64,000 nt of DNA from Manis javanica (Eukaryota; Chordata; Mammalia; Pholidota; Manidae). The stretch spans positions 47,375,034 through 47,439,033 of the forward strand of contig NC_133169.1 of assembly GCF_040802235.1 (NCBI RefSeq), read 5' to 3'. Every line of letters begins with the position of its first letter. Position 1 is the first letter of the stretch. The notes under the pieces are model-generated. The model searched no databases, had not been told where the DNA came from, and saw nothing but the letters and a program-made list of their open reading frames with translations. The translations under genes were made by a program, and so were the position numbers. Shown piece after piece: positions 36,194-47,179 of this stretch.

Positions 36194-39100
36194 ACGAGCA
36201 GCTTCCCTGAGAACAAAGGACAGCTGGAGGCAAGGTCTAATTGTCCGGACGGGGCAGTGTAATTCAAGGGTCGCCCCCTCGTGTCTGCATAAATCCATTA
36301 TAAAGCGGGAGTCGCCATCCCGTGTATGGTCTCGGGTTAGTGGTCCCGAGTGAGGAAGTCCGGGCTGGTAGTCCTGGCCCCCAGGTTAGCGACCCTGGGT
36401 AAAAGCCCAGGTAACCAATCCTGGCCCTAGGGTCCGAGTGACTCGGCCTTAGGAAGGCAAATCCGATCGGCAGAAAACTGGCGCCCGAGGAGGAAAAGAT
36501 CGAGCTCGTCACCCTGCGACAGTCCGAGTGGACGCCCTTCAGGAGAATTACGAGATTTTTTGAAGACCCTGAAAGTGGTGAGTGTGGTGCGCACCAGAGT
36601 GAGAGAAGGACCGGTCCGAACGAGTGCGATCAGATGTGGTGTGTGTGCTTGGTGTTATCATTGACAGTTTTACTGTGTTTTGGTTTCGGTTTATATTTTT
36701 TTGCGCTTCTCATTTTAAGTTTCCTTGTTCTAAGGTTCTCCTGCTCTCTCCGTTCCTCCTTTCTGCCACTACATCATTCCCCGCGGGCACGGGTCGGGCA
36801 ATTAAGAGCCATTAGGGCGCCCGCCGCTAGAAGACTCCCGTGACAGGATAAGGGGGTCACAGCTGCGAATCCCAGATAAATTCGCGTCCCCCATGGAAGG
36901 AAAACTGTGCAACGACAGGCACTCGTTCACAAGCACATACAACAGTCATTTTGTTTGAAGTGGCATCTTCATCCTTCGCCTGTCTCCCTCATATTCTTTT
37001 TCCTTCTTTCTCACCATGAGACAGACTCAGACGATCCCCTAAGTGTGTAAATGAATATATCTTTCTACCTCCGGATGGTATTAATGAAATTGATTTAAAG
37101 ACAAGTGCTTGTGAAAATTGGGTATTCTAAAACTTCCAGAAAACCTGATAAAAAGTGTTAAGCATTAATGCTAATTTGAGTTTGCCTGAGGCGGGCATGT
37201 CCTTGTAGTTATCAGCTGCCTAAATTTACCTGAGGTCATTTAAGTCATGTTATCTGCTAAATCTTTTAAAAATAAAATGCTTAAAGGCTTGGCTTTGTCT
37301 AATATTCAGTGAAGGTCTTGTAAGTAATCTAGAATAGTTGTTACGAATGAGTGAACTAAATGACTGAAGCAAGTGAACCTCTTTTTAATTGTGTGTTACA
37401 GTGTGTATACCTACCTACTGCCTGAGAATCTTTGAAGAAACCTAAAACCTTAAAGTTTTGCTAAGTTAAGAAGATATACTCTATGAGAGATTGTGCTGTA
37501 AAGCTCATGGTTACAGAAATTATAAAATGTGTTCATAAATTTGTCAATCTAAAGAATGTTAGTTTAACAGTTTACAATGGCCTGCTTCTCGGTGTTCACT
37601 GGAAATTAAAGTTTCTAATGGTTTTAAGTTTTAATTAAAACTACTCAAAGTAATAAAACATTTCTCTATGCTAAAAAATGTATGTTTTAATAAGAAAAAG
37701 TATAAAGAATGAAAAGTCTTCTGCATGCTAAAGAATGTGTTTTGTGATAAAGAAAGTAACTTTGTTCTAAAGTACAGCTATTTGTTTAAAGAGAGAAAAC
37801 AGCGTGGTGCCTTTTGTTGTGGAAGACCCGCTCAGCCTGTTGCTTTGGGGGGGAGGGTCAGGATGTTTAGAGATTAAGTGAGATAAACCCAGTCAAGCCG
37901 CAGGCAAGCCCAGGCTAATTCTCACCGGCTTATGTGCTTGGGACCATAGGGCAAATGAAGAATAAATTACTATATTCTTACAGATATAGTCGTGCCTAGT
38001 GAAATTAAAGCAAGTGAGTCTTGATATCAAGTGCACAGCAAAATTAGAATCTCGTTTCTAGTTAAACAGTTTTCTTTAACTGTTAGTCTGCTCTTAATGT
38101 TGAAAGATCAAAGCAGTTTCTCATGCTTAAAGTCTCAGTGAGTTGCCAGAATATTAAAAAAAAAAAAAAAATGAAATCGTAATATTAAAAAGACTAAAAG
38201 CTAAAGTTTGTTAACAACTGTATAAGCTTTATTTGCCTTTGAAATATTTTGTTATTGAAAACGATTGCATGGCCTGAGAAATTGAATTATTTATTCCATA
38301 TATTTTTATAAGTGGAAAAATCTCTAACCAACAAATGATTAAAGTTGTTACTGATTATTTGTTTTCTTAATTTATCCTCCTAAGCAGAATGGTAACAAAG
38401 CTTTTTTCAGCTGATTAAATGCACTTAGTTAGCAAACCAAAATTTATTCTTAAAAATTAAACTAGAATCTAGACAAGATTATGTTTCTCCCAGAAAAACA
38501 AGTTTCACTGTAAAAGTTTAAATGGACAAACGTGTGACCACTTTTGAGAAAGGTTGTAATAGATTTTTTTGACAACCACCAGGTCTTCTTGTTTAATTTA
38601 TATGCTGTATGTTTAAAAAAAAAAAAACATGGGGGATGAAAGGAAAGGAGCGACACATAGCAGCAATTAACCGGAGAGTTCCGCTTTAGTAGGGAAAGGT
38701 GCTAGGTTATATAGGAAGGGGCATGAATTGATTGAGGTGTCACTTCTACGGAGCTGGTGGCTGTTGGCTAGGTGCTGGGATTGGGAGGGGAGGGAGAGGT
38801 GATTGGGCTTCAGGTGGCGCAGGCGGAAACCAAGGACCCCCGAAGAGAAGCCAGAAGTTTGCCATCTTACTAGTAGTAGTCCTTCAGAGGACTCTTCATA
38901 TTTTTTTAATGCAAATGATCTTAGAGCTTTTAACAGAATTTGCATAGCAGCTTATATCTACTATTAAAGAGTAAAACATTCTTGAAGCTTTCAGAGAAGA
39001 CCTGTAGACTTAAGCACTTTCTCTGCTTTTTTTGTATATGGTCTTGGACACTTATGCTAAGTTAAAAAAAAAGTGCTTTTACCTCTAGTTAACTCTGATA

Positions 39101-40683
39101 TTTTCCAGAGGGCCCCTGGAACATGTCAGAAGAATTTTTTCTCATTAGAGAAAGTATTTGACTAATTTGGCTTATTTATCTGATATATATTTATTTATTT
39201 ACCAGGAAAGCACTGTCAAAGAGAATGATGCTAAACTTTGTTACTAAATGTTTTGTATTACAGAAATATCAGAATTTCCTTATGTCAACTGTCTTACAGT
39301 AAGCTCTCATCAGATCTTTAAACATTGTCATTTGTAAGTCTTTTGTCATTTATAGTATTATCCCTAAACTGGTAAAGAACTAGATTTCAGCAGAACAGGT
39401 ATTAGTTACATAAGATTACATAAACTAAAGAAAATGATTTTGTGTCTTTTTGTTTCAAATGTTGCTGATAAAGTGTTTTAACCTTGTTCTCTTAAACTGA
39501 CAACAGTTTAGTAAATGACTATCTTTATGAGCAGAATTGAAACTTCCTTCTCTCTACCTGATCCCTCCAGAGTTTAAAAACTTTCAGTGACTGTTTTTGT
39601 ATTCCATGGCAGTATGTTTATTTGCATGAGTTCAATAAGAATCTGCTTTCCTTGTGAGAAGACTACTTAAGAACACTGGTTATACTGCCAGGGCTTTGAC
39701 TGGAATGTCATACCTGAGAGACATGTGCATGGACTCAGATGTGAACAACTTTAAGGAACTAAGATTGACTTTATAAAGCCAACAAAGCCCCTTGGAAGAA
39801 CTGGCCTGGTACCTTGCTTACAGAGTTCCCAGCAGCCTTACCAGGTGAGTAAAGAAGGTCACTTCCTGGCAGGTTCAGAGACCTCGAGAAGAGAAGAATT
39901 CATCCAAATCTACAGGTACTGCAGGCAAAGCCTGATGGCAAGTCTAGCTTGGCTGTCTGGCCTCAAGAGGCCTTTAAAAGTTCAATCTGAAATTCCTTAC
40001 AAAAAGTTCCAGCAAAGCATATTTAAAAGAGCCTGTGTAATCAATTGCTCTTCTTGCTGCACTTGTGCAAATGATCAAGCCAGCTGTTAATTATTTTCTT
40101 AACCTGGTTACTTCTAATAAAAATGAGGGTGATTTTAGAGAAAAGTATTGTTTCAATAACTGCAGCCTCCAGAATAGAAAATCCAACTCCAGATGTTGCT
40201 ACATAACCTAATAACACAATTTGTTTTATCTTGCCTAGAAGCCACAAAACTGCAAATAGTAATAGAAGTGCCAGCCTTCTGAAGCCCTCTCAACTGACCA
40301 GTAATAGAGACCTAGCTGCACCCTTTACTGCACCCCCTTCTCAGCACGAAGCAGCCAGAGCGGTCATCGCCCCTTTTCCCTAGCAGCAGCTAGAGTCCCT
40401 ATCTGTAGAAGACAAAGACCGAGACTCACTTTATCCTCTGCAAGTAGGCAATGAACCTGCATTGAGAGAGTTCCTAAAACTTACACCTCCCTCTACAACA
40501 AGACAGAAGTAATCAGCACCACCCCAGCTTATTCTAACAAGTAGTAGGCCCGCCAAACCGGAGTCACTCCATGTGTTACCTTTATCAAAGAACGCATTAG
40601 CACCGTGCAAATCATAGTGTTGAGACAGAACTATCAGAGTGTTAACCAAACAGATGACCCCTAATTTCATGATTGAAATAGAT
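36194..40683 (+). other. Non-coding interior of class I element
   Basis: The first 650 bases are GC-rich leader-like sequence, where a packaging signal and splice donor would sit (GGTGAGT-like text near 36576). From about 36900 to 39700 the sequence is AT-rich with no reading frame. From 39700 to 40680 it is more balanced and may be a remnant of an env or 3' region, but no motif is recognisable. The low LTR divergence means the coding loss predates this insertion, so the element spread in this form. Confidence 0.75.
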
Positions 40684-40701
40684 ACAAGAAGAAGAGGGGA
40701 A
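40684..40701 (+). promoter_or_regulatory. Polypurine tract
   Basis: Purine-rich acaagaagaagaggggaa immediately before the 3' LTR, the plus-strand primer for reverse transcription. Confidence 0.85.
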
Positions 40702-41192
40702 TGTAAGAATAGAAATAGGTTAGCATAAGCATAGCCATCTTAAAGGCCTAGAAGCCATTTTCTGAGTATGTGACTTAGAAAGAAAAATTGGAACTGGGTA
40801 AGGCCTTGAAAAACAAGTTAATCATGAGCACCGGGTGGTGGGCAGCTGTGACCCTTGGTCAGCTAACCTTGGTCAGTAAATCTTACATACCAAGCTTATC
40901 GTGCAGAACCTCCCTAACCATTGAGGAGTAGTCTTACCCTGCCCTTGCTTAACCCCAGGATATATGTCTTGCAAGAATAATGTATAGTTATAGAAAATTG
41001 CTATGAGTTAAATGCTTTGAAATTGCTATATAAACCCTTGGCTCTGAGTGCTCAGGGTCCTTGTTGAGACCCGCTGCGTCGGGCTGACTTGGACCCCAAC
41101 TAGTTGGCTGAATAAAGACTTTGCTTGAATTTACATCTCTATGCCTGTGTAGTTTGTTCTCTGGGGAAGCCTCTGAAGCCTGGACCCTAACA
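40702..41192 (+). repeat. 3' LTR of class I element
   Basis: 491 bp, TG...CA, same length as the 5' LTR with six substitutions and no indels by eye. AATAAA at 41111-41116. Confidence 0.93.
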
Positions 41193-41196
41193 CAAA

Positions 41197-42454
41197 TTAA
41201 TAATACCATGAATGGAAATTCCAGATCTTAAAGAGGAGCTGTGCTAGTAGGCTTAGCAATGCTGTTACTATACAAGCTCAAAAATTGTTACAGGAATGAC
41301 AGAAAATGTGAACATATGAAAAGAAAAGTTACCAAAGATCAGAATCGATAATGGAATACTTCCAAATATTACCACAAAGAACTTATTGTTGAAGACAACT
41401 AATTTTCTATTCACAATATCAATCAAAATTGACTGGCAGAAAGAGGATGAGGTGATCAATACCAAGAAATGGAGAATAATGGGCTGAGGCAGAATAACTG
41501 GCTACCTTGTGGTCTGCCTTTCCTTTGCAGATCTATTAGTATAAGAAGGAAAGAAAAACACAGCAAAGGGTGGATTTCTTTAGAATTTGCCTTACTTGTA
41601 TCATTTTTATGAAGTGTAAATCCCTACTTATTCAATGTAAATTATTTCATTTTTCCATTTCAGTATTGTCAACACCTTTTCTTTTTTAACCTAAATTGTC
41701 CTTTTATCTGCCCCTGAGGGTGAAATTGCTCTGCCCCTTCCTGTGACACCAGGCAGTTTTAAAAGTTTCTGCTCATCTACCAAGAGGTGACCTGGACTGA
41801 CTTAATCTGACTTTCTGAAAATGCATGGGTAGGTTAATTTTCCTCCTTTTCTGCTGTTAAATGCAAATTTTCCTTTATCTCTTGAGTTTATTGGTTATAT
41901 ACTTAGACTGTGCCATCAAAAAGGTCTAAATACAGTGCTATTTATTCATTTACAAATTACCTGAGCTTGAATATATTTCTTAAGCAAGGCCATTACTCAC
42001 CTCATAGAAAGAAATTTAAGTAATTCATATAAAAAGCTTAGCATAATTCCTGGAAAATTGTTGCCTAATATTATTGATGGCAAGTTCTTATTATTCTCAA
42101 GATGAGTCCTCTTTTCTATTTACCTGGAAACCAGGGTTGTATTATTCAACTCATTCGCTGTCCTACTTGTGTTCTTTTAATAGCACAGATACTAAATTAA
42201 TTGGTTATCAGTATAAAAATTTATTACAAAATAGAATAACTATTAAGATCCAACTTGACACTTCTGTAAACAAATCCCATCTGTCTAGAGGCTGCGTAGT
42301 GCTGGTCCTTCAGTCCTTGTATTACACATTAGTACAATATCCATTATATTTGTGGGCAAGAACACAATATAATTCTAACACAAAAATCATGCACATAATT
42401 TCTCAATGAATATTAGCTGATATTATAATGACTATTATTATTATTATTCCTGTT
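41197..42454. other. Intergenic, no feature recognised
   Basis: AT-rich, no gene. The plus-strand frame 42074-42409 shows no domain. Confidence 0.5.
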
Positions 42455-43330
42455 ACTTCTTTTTAGTGACAAATAATATTATATTGTGTCGAAGTACCAT
42501 GGTTTATTTACCCATTTACCTATTGAAGAATATCTTAGTTGCTTGCAAGCTTTGGCAAGTATGAAGAAAGCTGCTTTTAACATCTGTATGTTGGCTTTTG
42601 GATGAGATACTTCTTCAACTCCTTTGGATTATTTACAACAAGCATGATTGCCAGATCATATGTTGAGTATATTTAGTTGTCTAAGAAACCACTGAACTGT
42701 CTTCCAAAGCGGCTGCAGCACTGTGTATTCCCACCAAAGTGTCCTGCTGCTCTACATCCTCACCAGCATTTGGTGGTGTCAGTGTCACAGATTTTGGCAA
42801 TTCTAACAGGACTATAGTGGTAGCTCATTGTTGTTTTCATTTTCACTTCTCTGATGACATACAATTTTCATATGTTTACATGCCATCTGCATATCTTATC
42901 TGGTGAGGTGTCTGTTAAGGTCTCTGGCCCATTGCGGGTAAAATTGCAGTATTTCCAGAATTTCTAACCTGGCTTTAGTGTATCTGCGCATCAGGTGTTT
43001 CCAAGAGCTGGAGAGAAACAGTTCATCTGCATATCAATAGGTAATTACAAGGGCCTGACAGGGTTTATCTGGACCAGAGAGGTTGGGTGGAGCTGCTGCA
43101 GCCAGGTCAAGAGAGAGATGGGACTGCTTGTAAGAAATAAAAGGGTTTCTTAACTTAATATCTCCCTTTGACTGATTTCTGTTTTAGAGGTATTTTGCCT
43201 CAGGATTCCACCCCCTGGAGTTACACTCATTTTTTAATTATGCACTTTTCTTATTGTGAATTTTAGGAGTTCTTTGTAAATTTTTTTTAATAGCCCTCTA
43301 TCAGGTGTGTCTTCTGCAAATATGAATGAA
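42455..43330 (-). repeat. Antisense LINE-1, interrupted by a solo LTR
   Basis: Old L1 in reverse orientation: 'tgtattcccaccaaagtgtc' near 42724 and 'tctacatcctcaccagcatt' near 42750 are reverse-complemented L1 3' text. It continues after the LTR with 'ctcattttttaattatgcac'. The LTR at 42933-43225 therefore inserted into this older L1. Confidence 0.78.
42933..43225 (+). repeat. Solo LTR, class I family X, nested in L1
   Basis: A 293-bp member of the family at 8934 and 14166: TGCGGGTAAAATTGCAGTAT...GGAGTTACA, with 'aagaaataaaagggtttctt' near 43133. The flanks cccat/ctcat are the split L1 text, a weak duplication with one mismatch. Confidence 0.85.
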
Positions 43331-44731
43331 AACATAAAGTCCAGAAAAAAGGGTTTCTCCATAGAGCTGTAAGTAGTTCCACTCAGTTAAGAGCATGGCA
43401 AGCAGACTGGAACATAGTCATTGTTAAGAGTGTAATAGGATGATGAAAAATGTTTATGAATGGGAGAGTGGGGGACAGGTGTGTTCACTGAGTACCTAAT
43501 ATTATTGCTAAGGACTGTAAGATTTTATTCAGCAAGTAATGGATAGCAAGGCAGTTATTCCTGCAATCAGGAAAGTGAGTCAATTTGAGATGAATCCCCA
43601 TTTTATTTACAAGCACAATTAACTCTTGATTACATTGTGCCTTGTTAATATAATTAAGCTTATAAACCTGGGCTGCTAAGCACTGCCAGAGAAAATTACA
43701 CAATTGTTGGAATTAGTGCCACAAAAGTTTATGTTCCCTTCTTCAGAAGTAGTATCAAGAGTACCGTCAGTACTGCTTGAAAATCCTTTACATATCCCCA
43801 GTCAACAACTGTTTGTTTCTTTTTCACCCCAAAGGCCATATGAAACCCTCATCATTAAACTGTAGTCCTTTATTTAGAAATCAGAGTTCCAAGTTTGCTT
43901 CACAAAGGTCTGAATTCAGGTAAAATTAAAATCGATTTAAAAACAATGCATCTATGCAACATCAATTGGACCTTAACAAACAAGTGATCATAGTAAATTT
44001 AATAACACTTCAAATATTCTTTCTGAAGAAAAACTGATCCCAGTTAATCTGATATGTGAGCAGAACTATTATCTGACTGCTTTGGTTACTGTTTATTTTC
44101 TCTACACAACTCGTTTCTATATATCAAGCATCATAAAAAAGAAAAACAGCCCTTGCCACAGAGCTCTAGCACCCCCAGAGTAGTCAGTGAACTGTCACCA
44201 ATGATATCAATTATGCAAACCTGACAGCAAATGAATGTTTTGCTACATACTATACAGCGGGTAACACATGATAGCATTTCATTAAAGTCGACAATCCATT
44301 AAGCACCATACAAAACCACAATGTATTCTCCAAATTGGCAAACACTGAAATTACCCTAAAATATTGCAAGCCTAGTAAGCTCATTTTTTATTTCTCCAGG
44401 ATGAAGAGCCAGAGGCAGGTGACATATAAACTGTTGATATGCAGTTATATCATTGGACAATAGCTATGTTGTAAGTCATTGCAAAGCAATGACTAAAAAA
44501 GAATGTTCTCTATCATCAGAAGACATATGAACTATAGTCATCAAATTCTAAAATATTATAAGGTATTAAAGAGGAAAAGGAAGCTAAAATTCTCTCTGAT
44601 GAATTCGTGTGAATGTAACTCACTTTTCTTCTTCAGCCTCACCCCAACCAGACAGAGTGGCTGGTGCCTTACGTGGTGTGGCGATGGGGACAATTAGCAC
44701 CAGCGTATCCTTTTTCCTGCTGACCCGCCAA
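43331..44731. other. Intergenic, no feature recognised
   Basis: AT-rich sequence on the 3' side of the class II provirus. No gene or known repeat was recognised. Confidence 0.5.
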
Positions 44732-44737
44732 CAGGTC

Positions 44738-45058
44738 TGTCGCGTGCCCTGTCCTCGCCGGCAAGGACAGCATGCAACAACAGCAGGATTCTTCTGCAGA
44801 AAGCTTTATTCTTCAGCTCTTTGTGAAACAAATGAGTTGGGCAGGACCCAGAGGGGAAGGAGAGGCTTGCTTATATAGTTCTCATGCTCTGATCTGGTTG
44901 GTGCGGCTCCATATGCCTTATTAGCATAACCATTTGGTGGGTCTCATTGGTCCTTATGCCAAGGCGCAATTAGCATGTAGTTTAGTGGTGTGGGATGATT
45001 TGTCATTAGGAAGTTCGGGGCCTTCCGGCTGCCCTGCATTGGGCGCTATTTTCTGACA
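44738..45058 (-). repeat. 3' LTR of class II provirus
   Basis: 321 bp, minus strand TGTCAGAAAATAGC...GCGACA. It carries the same TATA (44877-44870) and AATAAA (44810-44805) signals as the 5' LTR. Three substitutions separate the LTRs by eye, plus the 13-bp indel at the U3 start. Confidence 0.93.
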
Positions 45059-45072
45059 TCTCCCCCTTTTTT
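45059..45072 (-). promoter_or_regulatory. Polypurine tract
   Basis: Minus-strand AAAAAAGGGGGAGA directly before the 3' LTR, the plus-strand primer of reverse transcription. Confidence 0.93.
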
Positions 45073-45472
45073 GTCTAACAGAAGCTCAAGGCGGAACTTG
45101 CCAGCAGAGGCGGAGACAGAGGCCTGACCTCCATCATACTTCCTGATGCCCCCTTTTTGGAGAGGGGTTCTGGGCATCTACCCCTATGCAGTCAGGCATG
45201 CCTCTCAGAGGGGTCCAAGACCTCTTGCAGTGCTTTGCCTCGCATCCTCTGGCTGGCGTTGGGACCGCTTGGTACAAAGGGTTTGGACCCTTTTTCTCAA
45301 CCCTCTTGCACCATGAGCTTCTTAAAGAAAGCTGTGATTAAGCATTGAGGTACTCGGGCCTGGTGCAGTGCCACATGGGCTCAGGGTGCAAGAGCTACCT
45401 CAAGCTAAAGCCGAGCTTCCTTCTTAAGCATGTTCAGCCACACTTGGGGAGAGGCGCCAACGTCTATCGCCA
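45073..45472 (-). other. Segment between env and polypurine tract
   Basis: About 400 bases without an open frame of note. In simple betaretroviruses this place often carries an RNA-export element, but I see no recognisable motif. A second purine run (AAAAAGGGGGCATC on the minus strand, near 45146-45160) lies here. Confidence 0.5.
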
Positions 45473-47179
45473 TTAGGGCTTGAGCAAGATCACCTTGTCC
45501 TGCTTATGTTGGTTGCGGAGTCTGCATAACAACCAGAGTAAGAGCATGAGACCTCCAAGCAGGAACACGCCCATCCCAGCCATGCCCGCCCACTCCTTGA
45601 CGTGGGAGAGAGCTCTGAGGAACCAGGAAGAGAGTCCTTCCGCTACGGAGATATCTAGACGGGTGGAGTTGATGTGGATAATTTCTCGCCGCAGCTCTTC
45701 TAGTGTCCCATCGAAGTCTTGGGACCAGTTTCCTGAAAGATACTGGGACAGGTCTCGTGACAGATTAGCTGCCCGTGTAAAATTTTTATATTGAATGCTA
45801 GTGATGCAGAGGGCACGATATTTCCGCTCACATTCCAATTGGGCCATTTGCCAGAGCACCTCTATTTGTTCCTCCACGAGATCTATGCGTTGATTGAGGA
45901 TCATTATTCCTCCTTTCAGTTTGCCATCAAGTGTGGACTGTTGGTCCAGGGCAGAAGCTACTGAGGCTGCAAGGTTATTGAGCTCTGTAGCCGATTTGAT
46001 GGAGGTGTCTAAAGCTATACCAGCGGCGGTGGCTGCGACCGCGGTCGCGGAGATCAGGAGCACTATGGCGGCTGTAACACCGAAATCGCGCCTTTCTCGA
46101 AACAGAGTCATGGTGTTAGGGGCGTCTACGGGAACAGGGACCCAACGGGGGATGCGGACTACCAAAGCATTGGTAAAGTTACGCACATCCCAACACTGAG
46201 ACAGAAAGCAGGTTTCATTGGAGCAGGAGTCAAAGATACTATTGGATAAGATAAACAGAAATGGGGGGTATACGCATACTGGAGAAGGTGGAAAAAGGGA
46301 ATTAGGTGACTCTGGACCTGATTTTGCTGAACACGTGTAGTTCTCGTTGTTATGGGTCATGATCATGTTCCAGTGTGCGCGCATGTGGTTATTCTCGCAC
46401 CAAAAGGTGATATTTTTTACACCGATTCCCCCACCCTGGAGGGCGGAAAAGGGGGAGAGGTCGGTACACGAGCCATTGACTCCACACAGCATCCATTTAT
46501 GGAAGGGGTTCATGCTCAGCTGCTGACGAAACTCGCCTTCGAGCACCTTTACTGGCCACCAAGCCTCATTGGCTGGCCGTCCCTCCATATCTGGGGAGAT
46601 GGTAAACTCCTGCCTCTCAGTTGCCCACGTTACTAAAGTTGACTGACAGTCAGTCCAGGGCCACAGCTCTCCCTCATAGTCGCCCACACAATGGGAGGCA
46701 TATTTGGGTTGATGAGGCCTGTCGGTGGAATTGTTCCTGGGAGAGTGTACAAATGTGCCATTGATCCAGAGAACCATCTGGTGGATAGTCATGTTCTTAT
46801 AGGGCGGGCTCCCTTCCTTATTAGGCCCTTCAAATTTAGCTGACATAACGGGGAGGCTACTGGCCTCTAGAATTATGTCACTGAACCATCCGTATTTCCT
46901 CCATTTCAGGGAGATACAGCCAGCTAGATTCTGAGTGGTGAAGCATAATGACCCATTAGTTACAAAGGATCGGTTTTCTCCCAGGGGAGCTACTAGGGTG
47001 TCTTTAACTAAGTAGGGCAAGTTCATACTAGCATTAGTAGTGAAAAAGCGCGGAAAAACGGCTGCATTGAAACGGACAGGCATAGGCTTAGGAAAGGCAG
47101 ACAGGATTCCCCATCTCAATACTCCCTGAGTCGGGGTCTCCAGTGTCAGGAGCAGGGTCAGGAGGTATAGCGAAGTCAT
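45473..47179 (-). CDS. env: Env glycoprotein, full length (endogenous)
   Basis: An open frame of 568 codons in the frame after pol, overlapping its end by 92 bases; it would be translated from a spliced RNA. Env mediates receptor binding and membrane fusion. Residues 1 to about 19 form a signal peptide. The surface subunit is rich in cysteines and N-glycosylation sites. A furin-type site RERR ends at residue 364, followed by a hydrophobic, alanine-rich fusion-peptide stretch (about 365-390). The transmembrane subunit has a heptad-rich region, a cysteine pair Cys450-X7-Cys458 (no C-X6-CC), and a membrane anchor at about 533-552 before a short tail. The cysteine pattern is that of MMTV/HML-type Env and not gammaretroviral Env. 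No break is seen. Function, if any, is unknown. Confidence 0.93.
   Translation of the reverse strand: MTSLYLLTLLLTLETPTQGVLRWGILSAFPKPMPVRFNAAVFPRFFTTNASMNLPYLVKDTLVAPLGENRSFVTNGSLCFTTQNLAGCISLKWRKYGWFSDIILEASSLPVMSAKFEGPNKEGSPPYKNMTIHQMVLWINGTFVHSPRNNSTDRPHQPKYASHCVGDYEGELWPWTDCQSTLVTWATERQEFTISPDMEGRPANEAWWPVKVLEGEFRQQLSMNPFHKWMLCGVNGSCTDLSPFSALQGGGIGVKNITFWCENNHMRAHWNMIMTHNNENYTCSAKSGPESPNSLFPPSPVCVYPPFLFILSNSIFDSCSNETCFLSQCWDVRNFTNALVVRIPRWVPVPVDAPNTMTLFRERRDFGVTAAIVLLISATAVAATAAGIALDTSIKSATELNNLAASVASALDQQSTLDGKLKGGIMILNQRIDLVEEQIEVLWQMAQLECERKYRALCITSIQYKNFTRAANLSRDLSQYLSGNWSQDFDGTLEELRREIIHINSTRLDISVAEGLSSWFLRALSHVKEWAGMAGMGVFLLGGLMLLLWLLCRLRNQHKQDKVILLKP

Larger units (their letters stand above)
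35683..41192 (+). mobile_element. Non-autonomous class I endogenous retrovirus
   Basis: A 5.5-kb element with 491-bp LTRs at both ends, a tRNA-Pro-type primer-binding site, a 3' polypurine tract and a perfect 4-bp TSD CAAA (35679-35682 and 41193-41196), all typical of gammaretrovirus-like elements. The LTRs differ at 6 positions by eye (about 1.2%), so insertion is recent. The 4.5-kb interior has no open frame above about 110 codons and no recognisable Gag, Pol or Env motif. It must have been mobilised by proteins supplied in trans by a related virus. Confidence 0.9.

Noticed and set aside
36479..36488. TGGCGCCCGA as a second primer-binding site (lysine-tRNA type)
   Set aside because: It matches only 10 bases, lies about 300 bases after the LTR, and a full proline-type site is already at 36176.
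45480..45794. Open frames on the plus strand across env, pol and gag (for example 45480-45794, 51104-51418)
   Set aside because: They are complements of the true minus-strand genes, whose domains and motifs are clear; none has a recognisable domain.
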